Assembly (NCBI GenBank): GCA_947650285.1
Contig: CANTFL010001446.1
Span: 485,001-549,000, forward strand
Length of the DNA: 64,000 nucleotides
DNA from: Hyaloperonospora brassicae
Lineage: Eukaryota; Oomycota; Peronosporomycetes; Peronosporales; Peronosporaceae
Direction of reading: 5' to 3'
Shown: piece after piece, positions 1 to 10,624 of the stretch
Numbering within the stretch: position 1 is the first letter of the stretch
How the letters are laid out: every line of letters begins with the position of its first letter
Program-made: the position numbers and the translations under genes
Notes under the pieces: model-generated
Seen by the model: the letters and a program-made list of their open reading frames with translations, nothing else
Databases searched by the model: none
Told to the model about the DNA's origin: nothing

Positions 1-876
1 TTCTTTTTTGGAATGGTTTGCACGACAGCGACGCTGTCGCTGGTTTTTGCAGTGCCGTGCTTGCCGCCACAGAATCCGACACACACGATGCGGTACCAGG
101 CAGCGATGCTGGCACTTGTGATGCTCACGTGCATCACGTACACGTATGTTTGCATCAAGGACCCGGGGTACGTGCCACGCTCCACCCGTCCCGCTTACGA
201 GCTGTTGGCTATGGAAGATAATGCTGTACCGTGTCCGACGTGCGTCACACACAAGCCCAAGCGCTCGAAACATTGTTCAGCTTGCAGACGCTGCGTGTAC
301 CGCTTTGATCATCATTGTCCATGGATCAACAACTGTGTGGGAATCGGCAACCACCGTAGCTTCCTGGTTTTTCTCACGACGCTGTCAAGCTATTGCCTTA
401 TCATCGGCACAATATCCATGATCATTCTGTTGGGGAATGTTCCGTTGCATCCACCCGCGTCGAGCATTGCTGGCACCGACGTTTCGCTTCCGTGGCGATG
501 GTTACAGCCGCCTGATTGGGCGCTAGCTGGACACCTGCATGCATCGGCAGGGTCACCGACTCTGGTCCTGCGAACCATCCATGTCATCCTCCAAATTTGC
601 TCGATCGTCTTTGGTCTTCCGACAGCCACGTTGTTGGTTATTCAGCTGCGCAATGTCAGCCGCAATTTGACGACAAACGAGCATTTCAACAAGGACAAGT
701 ACTCGTATCTGAAGACCCCTACGGATGAGTTTTACAATCCGTTCGATCACGGCTGCACGCGCAACTTTGCCGAGGTGTGTCGCGGCGAGGTCCCAACAAA
801 CAAGGAGGAGGACGAAGGTGGGATCGACGTTACGAGTCCCGTTATGCGAGACCACGCTGTACTCAGCGAACGCTAG
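1..876 (+). CDS. DHHC-type protein S-palmitoyltransferase (5' partial)
   Basis: Enzyme of the zDHHC family, which transfers palmitate to cysteines of membrane proteins, usually at the Golgi, ER or plasma membrane. The frame is open to base 1, so the gene probably begins upstream; the first ATG in view is at 13 (287 residues from there). Counting from it: a hydrophobic segment at about 26-48, a DPG motif at 50-52, the Cys-rich domain at about 74-117 with the catalytic DHHC at 99-102, membrane segments at about 118-141 and 187-211, and a TTxE motif (TTNE) at 220-223. An NPFDHG box follows near 242. The order hydrophobic-DPG-CRD-DHHC-TM-TM-TTxE is the family layout. No intron is needed in the visible part. 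The C-terminal tail is acidic (about 263-270). A decayed copy of this gene lies at 28958-29770. The substrate cannot be told from sequence. Confidence 0.93.
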   Translation, partial: FFFGMVCTTATLSLVFAVPCLPPQNPTHTMRYQAAMLALVMLTCITYTYVCIKDPGYVPRSTRPAYELLAMEDNAVPCPTCVTHKPKRSKHCSACRRCVYRFDHHCPWINNCVGIGNHRSFLVFLTTLSSYCLIIGTISMIILLGNVPLHPPASSIAGTDVSLPWRWLQPPDWALAGHLHASAGSPTLVLRTIHVILQICSIVFGLPTATLLVIQLRNVSRNLTTNEHFNKDKYSYLKTPTDEFYNPFDHGCTRNFAEVCRGEVPTNKEEDEGGIDVTSPVMRDHAVLSER

Positions 877-1387
877 CAAGATGGTCAAAAAGCTTGTGGT
901 GTGAGGTGTGCCGGTTGCTGCACTCGCGGTGATCTTTGTAGAGTTTATGCTGCGCCGTGTATGAAAGCATAATGAATGACGAACGCGGTAGCAATATGAT
1001 ACCATCGAAACAAGAGGGTTCATCGGGCAAGAAGTGCAGTAATTGACTGCCAAACCAGGTTGACTGGAGCGGCCAACCAGACAAGCATTAGAATGGCGAC
1101 AAGTGTTGACTTTCTTCGCATGTGAAGTTCTTCGACAACTGTGCAGACGACTGTGTAGACGACTGTTAGAGACGTCTTCGGGACCTCAATGATGTGATGC
1201 GGTATAACCGCTCGCTTTACATCACGGCTCTTTGTCGTGCCCAAGCTTTCGCTACGAGAACACAAAGTCAATTCTGTTTCGTCACGCGACGTGTTCGTTT
1301 GGATGTAAACATTGGGCATAACGTTTACGCGAAAGCCCGTGTGATCAAGTGCAAGAAGCTCCCATTAGACATGACGTGTTGCTACAG

Positions 1388-2824
1388 CATTTCGGACGGA
1401 TCAAGTTGGTCGTACACCCCCCACTCTATTGAGCTTGACAACCAAATCTCCGGATCTTACCGACTATATGTACGAACGCGAGAGGCGAGTGCGTGGCATG
1501 TACGTTAAGTGAGCATAGTATCGCCATCATATCGTAAAACCTGCATGACGCTTAACGATGACTCGGGTGAACCATTCAGCATTACTGCTTCTGTATCTCA
1601 CTGTTTCATGAAAGAGGATAAGGAAAAATTGTTGTGCAGCAGAACCCAACAAGTGTTCAATCTTGACGGGACAACGTATCGTGACGCTGATATAGCGTCA
1701 GGCAAGTAAACCCAAGCTGCTTATACGTGCGAAAAAATCACCGCGATTGTAAGTACTAGCATCTTGTGCTGGACAACATCAGCAGGTACGTGTGTTTTAC
1801 TACAACGATTCCATCCAGCCGCAAACGCTGGAACACCGCAACAGGCTTCGCGAACAACCAGAAGCAAAATGCTTTACTTCAAACACGATATTGTACTGCC
1901 ACTGCTGATGCGCGTACCAGAATGCGTTTTCCTACCTCAATAGCATTTGACTGACGGGTTGCGCGTTCGAAGTTGTCTTACAAGCGTAATTTGGGCTTAT
2001 ATGATGAATCCGGACGTGTCAAATCACGGTGCAAGGCCCACAAAGAAAGCAAGTGCCTTGCATGTCGATGACCCAGCGATCGACTGCAACAACCCTTGAT
2101 AGTACGCATCAAACATACTTTGGTGGCGTACACTAACTCGTGTTCCAAGTTCCAAAGTTCACGCGCTAACCTGACGCAGACCTACAACAGATAGTTATTT
2201 CCGGTAGAGATCGATGCGGTGCACTCGACCTGCCGCAGTTACGAGAACAAACGACGCCTGTGCCACGTACATCTGAGCTTTGTTGACGTCACCGCGGCCA
2301 TTTTAGCTCGCTTTTTCACTCCATACTCACTGCACTCATGCGGCTGGCTACTTCTTCGTATCCAACCAGTGACCATGACACATCATCAATATCCATTTGA
2401 CCTGCAGATCTCCAGTCTTACAGCTCTTAGACGCTTGCACCATGAAGCTGTAACAGTGTTTCTTACCACAGTGTGGATATCGACGTTTCATTTGCATCCA
2501 ATGACTCTTCTCACATTGCTCCAGACACGCTAGTCAATCTTTCAGCCTCTCTGGCCGAATGTGGACTAAAAATCTAGGTCAGCTACAACCAGCTTTGCGT
2601 CTGCTTGTCCGAGTCCATAAGCTGGTCGATATACCTGGGATCAGCCGAACCAATTCGCTTTGGTTTGCTTGCTATGTGGTGGCGTAAACCTTCGATCAGA
2701 TCTTGTGTTGAGTAAAGACAAGCGCTCTTCCGACAAGGCGGAAGCAGAGGCGCTACTAAGCCCATTAGTTCTATCGTACCTCACGCTGGCAAAGCTGCGG
2801 TCGCAGCAGGAAGTCATCACGTAG
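1388..2824 (+). CDS. Unrecognised multi-exon gene, convergent with BRCA2
   Basis: I do not recognise the product. Phase-consistent exons joined by 50-71 bp introns can be read by hand: 1388-1508, 1580-1705, 1760-1913, 1973-2052, 2103-2122, 2180-2266, then about 2472-2560 and 2622-2824. Introns start GTGAGC, GTAAAC, GTACCA, GTGCCT and so on, and end in AG, several with CTAAC/CTGAC-like branch sites (for example before 2180). Readable peptides include TDYMYERERRVRGMYV, NLDGTTYRDADI, FKHDIVLPLLMR and the C-terminus TLAKLRSQQEVIT ending at the stop at 2822-2824. The 5' end (before 1388) and the join between 2267 and 2472 are unresolved. A coding start somewhere in 1200-1330 is likely, because a frame there reads PKLSLREHKVNSVSSRD. 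The stop lies 16 bp from the BRCA2 stop, so the 3' UTRs should overlap. The gene may be real or slightly decayed; transcript data would decide. This segment is absent from the decayed copy at 29-31 kb. Confidence 0.45.
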
Positions 2825-2840
2825 CGGCTGCCACAAACTT

Positions 2841-5800
2841 TCAAGTGTCATGTTCAAAGTCGTTCGACATGGTGTCAGTATAAACAGCCCCGCTGGTGCA
2901 GTGTTTACCCGCCGTGATCGTCTTTGCTAGCCAATACGACGCATGGAGATGCTCCCACGGCTTCCAGCTACTAGCCAAACGCTCACTTCGCATCTGCTTC
3001 ACCTCGAAACAAAACAGGTAGTTCATCCCAATCTGACGTAGCATCGTGGAAACGATAGCCACTAAGACAACATCCTCATCCACGCCATCACCAATACCGC
3101 CGTCCTTTTCTCGACAACAAGTCCCTGCTTGTTCGAGCAACGTTTGCATCGAAAACATCGCTTCTCGAGTGAGATACACCGTTCGATACCTACCGTCATC
3201 GGTCCCGACGTTCACGCACGCGCATGCTATCACGCTACCGGGGAACATCGATCTAATATTTCCAGTCAGCAGCTTGATATTGATAACATTCGCTTTCCAC
3301 AAAAGCCGACTCGATTTGCCCAGTGCCTCGTCATCTCCTGCCGTATCCGTGGCGCCTTCGGCTTCGTGTAGCTTTGGAACTCGAATAACTCGCTTTTGGT
3401 CAGCTATTGTAGCATGCTGCTCATTCGATTCCTGGAATGAGACGAAGTCCGTCTTCAGGATATCTTGCTGCACGCGCTTCTTCAGGCGTGCGAGTTCTTC
3501 ACCAAAGCTGCTGGATGTAGGCAGAGCTTGCTTTGCAGAAAGACGCTTGGTCAATTTGCCCGCTTCGCACTGGAGGAGGCTATATCGTTCCTGGAACGGA
3601 GAATTCTTCGAAGGGAAAGACATGATTTGCGTGCTTTCCACCAAGATGCAGTCCAGCACATCTAGGCGCTCGTCGTAGTGCGAGATCTCCAAACCACTCA
3701 AGCATACAATCGAACCCTCTTTCCAAACACTTTTGTTCCCTCGACAAAAGACGAACGAGGACGACGAGACGCACTTCGATGGACTGTTGTGTCTTAGCTT
3801 CGGCATACTGATGTCCACACCGGAGACGCGAATACTCATCAAATGACAACTTTCATCCGTGACAAATACGTGCTTGACATACCGTATTTCCGTAGGCTCA
3901 ATAGCAGGATCAAGTAGTGAAGCTTCTCCTCGTCTCTTCGCTGTAGCAGCGGAATCATCCTGTGTCACAGGAGCTGTGACCAGCACCACGTACACACAGA
4001 CATCAATCTTCGGCCTCCGATCGTTTCTAAAACTACTCAGTCCGTTGTCCCCAGTTGACCGATAGTCATTTGTCGCTTGCTGAATATCAACGCAAACTCG
4101 TTCACCCGGCTTCAGCGGAGCATCATTCTTGTCTTCGGCGTCTGTCGGCGACATTGCGTCGTGAACTTCGTCGAACGTGCTATGTTTAGTTGAGCTTAGT
4201 TGTAAGTATGCATCATGACCGCGCCCACCGTCAAGCTTCCATCTAACATTCAAGCTGCTGACAAAGTACTCGACACCTTCTTTGATTCTGCCGCATAGCA
4301 ACTCTTCCGGAGGACGCCAGACCGTCAAAACACCATAGCACGAACCGCGCTGATCGTTGGTACAGGTGTGCGTGCATTCTACGTCCACCTTAATAAACGG
4401 AACAGGTAAAGGGACACTGTTCGGATCGTGATCCATCCTGTCCTGTTCTACGATGTCCGCACCGTCTTGTTGATGATTTTTTAGCACACCAGCTCGAGCA
4501 TACTCGGACCGAAGCTGGAAGTAAACCGGCAGCTGTTCATCACACAGAATTCGCGGTCCTAATCTGTAGTCTTTTGCCTGGAGGTATAAGATAGGAGAAA
4601 CGCGGGTCATTCGAACTCGTACTGCTCGAACCATCCCGCCACCGACTTCCAAACTCCTGAGTGGGACACTTTTCAACAACGAAAATCGAAGTTGCGGCTG
4701 CTGCTGCTTGTACTGCCCATAATTTGCGGAGACTGCGTAATGTAATTTCTCCATCCCCAAACGCGTGCCGAACCGTACACGACGCGTACTGTTATAGCGC
4801 AATCGCAGATATGGCCATCGCGCTAGATCTTCTTTTGCTAGCAAAGGATGCTTCCACTGTGATTCGCGAACGATAGCACACTCGAGCGGATCGATCCCGT
4901 CCGCTGAATTTTGCAACGATGCGTTCCACACCGCAATTTTTGTCCCGACGATACCTGACTTCGCATGCAGGTTCCACAATACTGTTGCTAATGGAACATC
5001 AGGAACAGCGTACACAGAATACCACCCATCCGTGAGAACGACGGCCAGATTAAAACAGGCCGGACATTCCGCATCAATGAGATCGTTTTTATCTACAGGG
5101 TACGGCAATACTGCAGCAATGCAAAGAACCACACAGCTTAAAGAGCTCGCATCGCGATTCAAAATCTTCTTTATAATCGATCGTTTCGCATCGGTCACGT
5201 CTCGCTGGTACCGATAAGAAATTTGCCTCAACACCTGATCTTTTGTCAAGTACGTTTCCAACAAAAGACGTGGGAAAGACCGTTCCATGGCAGCCAACTT
5301 CCACACGACCCATCGATAATGGTTTAGGAACCAAGCAAATGTCGCCCCCATTTTCTTCAAAATATGCTTTCCTGCTGTGATCTGACGGTAAAGCTCACGG
5401 GGACCAGTAGAGAGTCCTTCTGCGACATGGCTCTCCGACAGACACGCTAAGCCGTTGTTGCCCATAAAGCGAACATTAACGGCATTTTCTGCCGTGATGA
5501 CGTTTAGTATCTGACGTCGATAAAGATCGTGATCTCCTTTGACAAGACTACGGTCTCTGTGCAACTCCATCAACGAGGGCAGTGAAGTCGTCATACTTTC
5601 TTGGTAAATAAAAGGCTGAGCTTTCGAGACAATTCTTTGCTTCTTTTCGCTTCTTGAAACTCCGAAGCGACCAAAACCTCGGCCGCTCTCTGCGTTGCAA
5701 GCGCTTGACGTTTTGCTAGGAACTGGGGGGTAGAATCGAACTTTGCCAACTGCTTCTGGTCGAGATTCGACAAACGGCAGCAACACTCTTCTGGCCATCC

Positions 5801-8800
5801 CCTGCTGCCGCAGACAGTGGTGACCGCAAAACTTCGCGATGGGTCTTGTGCTCGGTCGATTCTCATTCGATATTGACCGCCAGACCTTACAGGGTTTAGA
5901 TGCGGCAGTCTTTGCAGTCGGCACGTACTCGGGATGGATATTTTCTTTGTCGCCGTAATGAAGTCGCTGAGTACGGGAACTGTGCAGTGTAGCTCGGTGA
6001 TGCAACCTTGTACGTGACGGACTCGATGAAGCAGTCGCACCTCGCTGGCGCCCAGCTACTAAATTCTCATCCATCAAAGACGATCTTATAGACTGCATAT
6101 CCAGCTTTTCGTTCAAATTCGAACGCAGATCACCAACTTGATCGGCATCGTTCCTACTTTCATCCCGTGCCAACCGGCTGCCCTTGCAAAGTGGGCCGAT
6201 GACCCACTCATCTTCTGCGTCACAGATCGAGTTAACTAGTGTAGTCTCGTTACAAAGTTTCTCTTCATATGCGCGCAGCCGCGACTTCGACACCAACATC
6301 GGCTTTCCCGACTCTGTACTGAACAAACTCGGTACAACAGCCTCGTTGTTCATCGTCGTACCAGCAGCAGCAGCAACAGCAGCAGCCGTGTCCTTGCACA
6401 CCGACTCGTCTTCACCATACAGCTTCTCTTCATATGCGCGCAGCCGCGACTTCGACACCAACATCGGCTTTCCCGACCCTGTACTGAACAAACTCGGTAC
6501 AACAGCCTCGTTGTTCATCGTCGTACCAGCAGCAGCAGCAACAGCAGCAGCCGTGTCCTTGCACACCGACTCGTCTTCACCATACAGCTTCTCTTCATAA
6601 GCGCGCAGCCGCGACTTCGACACCAACATCGGCTTTCCCGACCCTGTACTGAACAAACTCGGTACAACAGCCTCGTTGTTCATCGTCGTACCAGCAGCAG
6701 CAGCAACAGCAGCAGCCGTGTCCTTGCACACCGACTCGTCTTCACCATACAGCTTCTCTTCATAAGCGCGCAGCCGCGACTTCGACACCAACATCGGCTT
6801 TCCCGACCCTGTACTGAACAAACTCGGTACAACAGCCTCGTTGTTCATCGTCGTACCAGCAGCAGCAGCAACAGCAGCAGCCGTGTCCTTGCACACAGAC
6901 GCGTCTTCACCATACAGCTTCTCTTCATATGCGCGCAGCCGCGACTTCGACACCAACATCGGCTTTCCCGACCCTGCACTGAACAAACTCGGTACAACAG
7001 CCTCGTTGTTCATCGTCGTACCAGCAGAAGCAGCAACAGCAGCAGCCGTGTCCTTGCACACCGACGCGTCTTCACCATACAGCTTCTCTTCATATGCGCG
7101 CAGCCGCGACTTCGACACCAACATCGGCTTTCCCGACCCTGTACTGAACAAACTCGGTACAACAGCCTCGTTGTTCATCGTCGTACCAGCAGAAGCAGCA
7201 ACAGCAGCAGCCGTGTCCTTGCACACCGACTCGTCTTCACCATACAGCTTCTCTTCATATGCGCGCAGCCGCGACTTCGACACCAACATCGGCTTTCCCG
7301 ACCCTGTACTGAACAAACTCGGTACAACAGCCTCGTTGTTCATCGTCGTACCAGCAGCAGCAGCAACAGCAGCAGCCGTGTCCTTGCACACCGACTCGTC
7401 TTCACCATACAGCTTCTCTTCATAAGCGCGCAGCCGCGACTTCGACACCAACATCGGCTTTCCCGACCCTGTACTGAACAAACTCGGTACAACAGCCTCG
7501 TTGTTCATCGTCGTACCAGCAGCAGCAGCAACAGCAGCAGCCGTGTCCTTGCACACCGACTCGTCTTCACCATACAGCTTCTCTTCATATGCGCGCAGCC
7601 GCAACTTCGACACCAACATCGGCTTTCCCGAACCTGTACTGAACAAACTCGGTACAACAGCCTCGTTGTTCATCGTCGTACCAGCAGCAGCAGCAACAGC
7701 AGCAGCCGTGTCCTTGCACACCGACTCGTCTTCACCATACAGCTTCTCTTCATAAGCGCGCAGCCGCGACTTCGACACCAACATCGGCTTTCCCGACCCT
7801 GTACTGAACAAACTCGGTACAACAGCCTCGTTGTTCATCGTCGTACCAGCAGCAGCAGCAACAGCAGCAGCCGTGTCCTTGCACACCGACTCGTCTTCAC
7901 CATACAGCTTCTCTTCATAAGCGCGCAGCCGCAACTTCGACACCGACATCGGCTTTCCCAACCCTGTACTGAGCAAACTCGGTACAACAGCCTCGTTGTT
8001 CATCGTCGTACCAGCAGCAGCAGCAACAGCAGCAGCCGTGTCCTTGCACACCGACTCGTCTTCACCATACAGCTTCTCTTCATATGCGCGCAGCCGCGAC
8101 TTCGACACCAACATCGGCTTTCCCGACCCTGTACTGAACAAACTCGGTACAACAGCCTCGTTGTTCATCGTCGGACCAGCAGCAGCAGCAACAGCAGCAG
8201 CCGTGTCCTTGCACACCGACGCGTCTTCACCATACAGCTTCTCTTCATATGCGCGCAGCCGCGACTTCGACACCAACATCGGCTTTCCCGACCCTGTACT
8301 GAACAAACTCGGTACAACAGCCTCGTTGCTCATCGTCATACTACTGGTATCGTTGGCTGGTAGTCCGACTTCAATCTTGTTTCCACTGTAGAATTGCTCA
8401 CGATCGTCACTGCCGCATAAACGCGACTCGACTCGTCCAACCAGATTTCCTGTCGCTACTCCTCTTCCATTTTCCCAAGTAACACGTGTTTGCGGTGGCA
8501 CTTCGCCCGACACAAACGATTCTTCACCGCCACAACTGTCGTCCCGAGTCTTTAACCTGTCATCTCTGACCACGTGATGAGCCAATTCGCCACACTGCGA
8601 CGTTGATAGAGATCTCACAGGTACAACAGCGCCATCAGACGCGTTGTGCGCCACTTCTACAACTCCCACGCGTCGGCGCTTCCTTCTATCACTGCAAAAC
8701 GATGTACCGTCGCTCTGGTCGTGCGCGTTGCGTCGAGCGCGCTGGCTCGTTGTCTGCTGTGTATTTTCGAGCGCCAATTGCGCCACCTGCGTGTCCTGGA

Positions 8801-8891
8801 ACACCATAATCTGTAGAGCAGTGTCAAAGTCCTGGTCAAAGACCAGCAGCTCCGCAAATGCGTCGCGCCAGACGTCGTTAGCAGCAGACAT
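2841..8891 (-). CDS. BRCA2: BRCA2 orthologue with 13 tandem BRC repeats
   Basis: Single uninterrupted frame of 2016 residues starting at the ATG at 8889-8891. BRCA2 loads RAD51 on single-stranded DNA during homologous recombination in the nucleus. Residues about 187-879 hold 13 BRC repeats, each with the core FSTGSGK followed by a RLRAYEEKL helix; BRC motifs bind RAD51. The C-terminal DNA-binding part is readable: helical domain at about 1171-1263 (motif HYRWVVWKLA), OB1 from about 1270 (LTDGWY, then NSTRRVRFGTRLG near 1366-1378, VSPILYLQ near 1430), and an OB fold with LTVWRPPEE and KEGVEYF near 1520-1540. The length is below the human protein but typical of a protist-scale BRCA2. The repeats are almost identical in sequence (see the repeat entry), unlike the diverged BRC repeats of animals. 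The gene converges on the unrecognised gene ending at 2824. A decayed partial copy lies at about 30060-31220. Confidence 0.95.
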   Translation of the reverse strand: MSAANDVWRDAFAELLVFDQDFDTALQIMVFQDTQVAQLALENTQQTTSQRARRNAHDQSDGTSFCSDRRKRRRVGVVEVAHNASDGAVVPVRSLSTSQCGELAHHVVRDDRLKTRDDSCGGEESFVSGEVPPQTRVTWENGRGVATGNLVGRVESRLCGSDDREQFYSGNKIEVGLPANDTSSMTMSNEAVVPSLFSTGSGKPMLVSKSRLRAYEEKLYGEDASVCKDTAAAVAAAAGPTMNNEAVVPSLFSTGSGKPMLVSKSRLRAYEEKLYGEDESVCKDTAAAVAAAAGTTMNNEAVVPSLLSTGLGKPMSVSKLRLRAYEEKLYGEDESVCKDTAAAVAAAAGTTMNNEAVVPSLFSTGSGKPMLVSKSRLRAYEEKLYGEDESVCKDTAAAVAAAAGTTMNNEAVVPSLFSTGSGKPMLVSKLRLRAYEEKLYGEDESVCKDTAAAVAAAAGTTMNNEAVVPSLFSTGSGKPMLVSKSRLRAYEEKLYGEDESVCKDTAAAVAAAAGTTMNNEAVVPSLFSTGSGKPMLVSKSRLRAYEEKLYGEDESVCKDTAAAVAASAGTTMNNEAVVPSLFSTGSGKPMLVSKSRLRAYEEKLYGEDASVCKDTAAAVAASAGTTMNNEAVVPSLFSAGSGKPMLVSKSRLRAYEEKLYGEDASVCKDTAAAVAAAAGTTMNNEAVVPSLFSTGSGKPMLVSKSRLRAYEEKLYGEDESVCKDTAAAVAAAAGTTMNNEAVVPSLFSTGSGKPMLVSKSRLRAYEEKLYGEDESVCKDTAAAVAAAAGTTMNNEAVVPSLFSTGSGKPMLVSKSRLRAYEEKLYGEDESVCKDTAAAVAAAAGTTMNNEAVVPSLFSTESGKPMLVSKSRLRAYEEKLCNETTLVNSICDAEDEWVIGPLCKGSRLARDESRNDADQVGDLRSNLNEKLDMQSIRSSLMDENLVAGRQRGATASSSPSRTRLHHRATLHSSRTQRLHYGDKENIHPEYVPTAKTAASKPCKVWRSISNENRPSTRPIAKFCGHHCLRQQGMARRVLLPFVESRPEAVGKVRFYPPVPSKTSSACNAESGRGFGRFGVSRSEKKQRIVSKAQPFIYQESMTTSLPSLMELHRDRSLVKGDHDLYRRQILNVITAENAVNVRFMGNNGLACLSESHVAEGLSTGPRELYRQITAGKHILKKMGATFAWFLNHYRWVVWKLAAMERSFPRLLLETYLTKDQVLRQISYRYQRDVTDAKRSIIKKILNRDASSLSCVVLCIAAVLPYPVDKNDLIDAECPACFNLAVVLTDGWYSVYAVPDVPLATVLWNLHAKSGIVGTKIAVWNASLQNSADGIDPLECAIVRESQWKHPLLAKEDLARWPYLRLRYNSTRRVRFGTRLGMEKLHYAVSANYGQYKQQQPQLRFSLLKSVPLRSLEVGGGMVRAVRVRMTRVSPILYLQAKDYRLGPRILCDEQLPVYFQLRSEYARAGVLKNHQQDGADIVEQDRMDHDPNSVPLPVPFIKVDVECTHTCTNDQRGSCYGVLTVWRPPEELLCGRIKEGVEYFVSSLNVRWKLDGGRGHDAYLQLSSTKHSTFDEVHDAMSPTDAEDKNDAPLKPGERVCVDIQQATNDYRSTGDNGLSSFRNDRRPKIDVCVYVVLVTAPVTQDDSAATAKRRGEASLLDPAIEPTEIRYVKHVFVTDESCHLMSIRVSGVDISMPKLRHNSPSKCVSSSSFVFCRGNKSVWKEGSIVCLSGLEISHYDERLDVLDCILVESTQIMSFPSKNSPFQERYSLLQCEAGKLTKRLSAKQALPTSSSFGEELARLKKRVQQDILKTDFVSFQESNEQHATIADQKRVIRVPKLHEAEGATDTAGDDEALGKSSRLLWKANVINIKLLTGNIRSMFPGSVIACACVNVGTDDGRYRTVYLTREAMFSMQTLLEQAGTCCREKDGGIGDGVDEDVVLVAIVSTMLRQIGMNYLFCFEVKQMRSERLASSWKPWEHLHASYWLAKTITAGKHCTSGAVYTDTMSNDFEHDT
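6255..8332 (-). repeat. 165-bp tandem array encoding 13 BRC repeats
   Basis: Thirteen head-to-tail units of exactly 165 bp (55 codons) lie inside BRCA2; landmark positions step from about 6280 to 8260 by 165. The protein units differ at only a few sites: E/A before SVCKD, S/L in VSKS, A/S in the alanine tract, and one unit with LSTGLGKPMSV. The linker of each unit carries a TAAAVAAAAG tract encoded by GCA/GCT-type codons, which shows as CAG-like triplets on the + strand. The last unit (lowest coordinates) leaves the pattern after YEEKL. Near-identity at DNA level points to recent expansion or continuing homogenisation by unequal exchange (inference). Confidence 0.97.
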
Positions 8892-10233
8892 GCGCGCGAG
8901 TTGAGACGGTGTTGATGTGGGTGATGCACGTGGACCACACCAAACTACAGTCGCACTGTGTACCCACTTGGCAAACTCAGTGTCGTGGAAAATAAGGAAA
9001 AGAGCAAAAAGTGCACCGAAGAGCTATAGATAGACGCGGTATAGTCAGTCACTCAATTACTCTCACTCGATCAGCTCCGCAAAACACTTTGTCCGTCAGG
9101 GTGTCGTTTTTCGGCGGGGAAGCGCGCACAACGTGGCTGGTCTTTTTATTATGCTACACTATCGTGGTACACGTCTTTTCTGCAAGCGCAATGTTGTGGT
9201 GGTACGTGGTGCATTCGCCATTCGTTTTGACAAACGACGAGTTGCTGCTCCAAAGGCAGCACGGCTGTCAGCTGGCGTATTGCAAAATAAGTAGCATGAG
9301 AGTTGAATGCTGAAGCAGGACGTTTCATCGCTCCATCGAGGTCTTGGCACTGTATTCGTTTGTATCCAGCAAGTTTGGAGAATACCGAATGCTTGGCCGA
9401 AATGCCAAGCAAGCTTGCAACTAACATATCGGTGGCTTTTGATCCTCATTGTATTTCTTGATTTTTCGCGAAAAAACCAAGTATGCCGATAGTTCCTTCG
9501 ACAGCACAAGTTCAGTGAAAGTGAAAGAATATCAGATGTCAACAAATACTCAGGCTGCATGCATCATGTTGCTTCGTGTTTACCGTCAGCACACCCCTCC
9601 TGCTGCAAGTTAGTGTTTTGCTTGGACTTGAGCATCTTCAGTATTTGATTCAGCCAGGCCAAGTGTCGCTCAGCCTTTGCACTTCCGAGCCGCTACATCA
9701 TCTAGCTGGAAAGGTGCTAGTGCCGCTCATCATGCCTTACATATACGTGATGCATGTGCCAGTATTCTCCAGCCGAAAAAGCAACTGTCGACCGGTTTCA
9801 CCCATGTATATTGTTTTATCAGTTTCCATATGTCGTTACGTGCATAGATAAACGGAGATACGACCAAATCGATCTGGAAGACGAGAGGTATCCTGGCTGG
9901 AACGTACATGTGGGCATAGATAGATCTACGCCACAAATAGCGTGTGGCAGTCAATACAGCAACGGACGTACTTGATGTGCCGTCATTGTCGCGCATTAAC
10001 TCGGCACTTGTCGTCTGTAAGTTTCTTTGCGTCAAGATATTGAGCATAGTAGTATAAGTGAACATTGCCAACGAAAAAGGAACAATGGCTGAGATAAGCT
10101 CGTCCGAAAGTACCTCGCAGCATGCATAAGACTCGAAGATTAAACAAACGGCAGAATCATATAGTGTGAGACAGACTGAAGTCTAAATACCATGTCAACG
10201 ATACATACCTTCAAATTGTGGCAGCGCTGCAAA
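8892..10233. other. BRCA2 upstream region, no assignable gene
   Basis: The first part must contain the BRCA2 promoter and 5' UTR (minus strand); I see no certain core promoter element. On the + strand several frames stay open for 60-100 codons at 9011-9313, 9307-9492 and 9576-9851, one with a strongly hydrophobic stretch near 9140-9220 (motif WLVFLLCYTIVV). None begins and ends convincingly and none is recognisable. It could be a decayed or intron-rich gene divergent from BRCA2. Confidence 0.3.
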
Positions 10234-10624
10234 TGTAACGGGGCAGCCCGTTACATGGAATTGTCACTTTAAGGAAAGTGACAATAAAGAATATGAAGTT
10301 AAATATTCTTTGAACAATATCACCAAAGTGATGATATTGAAGGGTCGACCAAAGAGTCTGTTCATTGGTTGATATCTTGATGATATCATGCCACCAATCG
10401 CCGCAAGACGCGCGCAATGAGTGGTGACGAGACGTCACCATACACTCAGTTATATTAACATAATTAAGTTAAGTCAAACAGAGAGACAGTGGATTAAAGA
10501 CTTAATTATATTAATATATCAGTTCTGCATTTACCTTATCTACGCTTCCTCGCTTGCCACGTGTACGTCTGTCGGTACACCGAAACCCTTGCGTTAAGTT
10601 CACGCAAGGGTGTGCCCCGTTACA
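10234..10624. mobile_element. Solo LTR (391 bp)
   Basis: The segment starts TGTAACGGGGC and ends GCCCCGTTACA, the TG...CA termini expected of an LTR, here extended to an 11-bp inverted terminus. It is flanked on both sides by the same 5 bp, GCAAA (10229-10233 and 10625-10629), a perfect target-site duplication. No internal retrotransposon sequence adjoins, so this is a solo LTR left by LTR-LTR recombination. It contains several short internal hairpins, for example CACTTT...AAAGTG near 10264-10280, and TTAATTA-rich sequence. The parent family (copia or gypsy) cannot be told from the LTR alone. Confidence 0.9.

Noticed and set aside
1786..1818. A 33-bp intron between GTACGT and CCATCCAG
   Set aside because: Too short for an intron and its length is a multiple of three with no stop; reading straight through keeps the frame.
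6184..8391. Open + strand frames through the BRCA2 repeat region, rich in Ser/Ala
   Set aside because: They are the antisense of the 165-bp BRC array; length comes from repetition of a stop-free unit, and BRCA2 itself explains the sequence.
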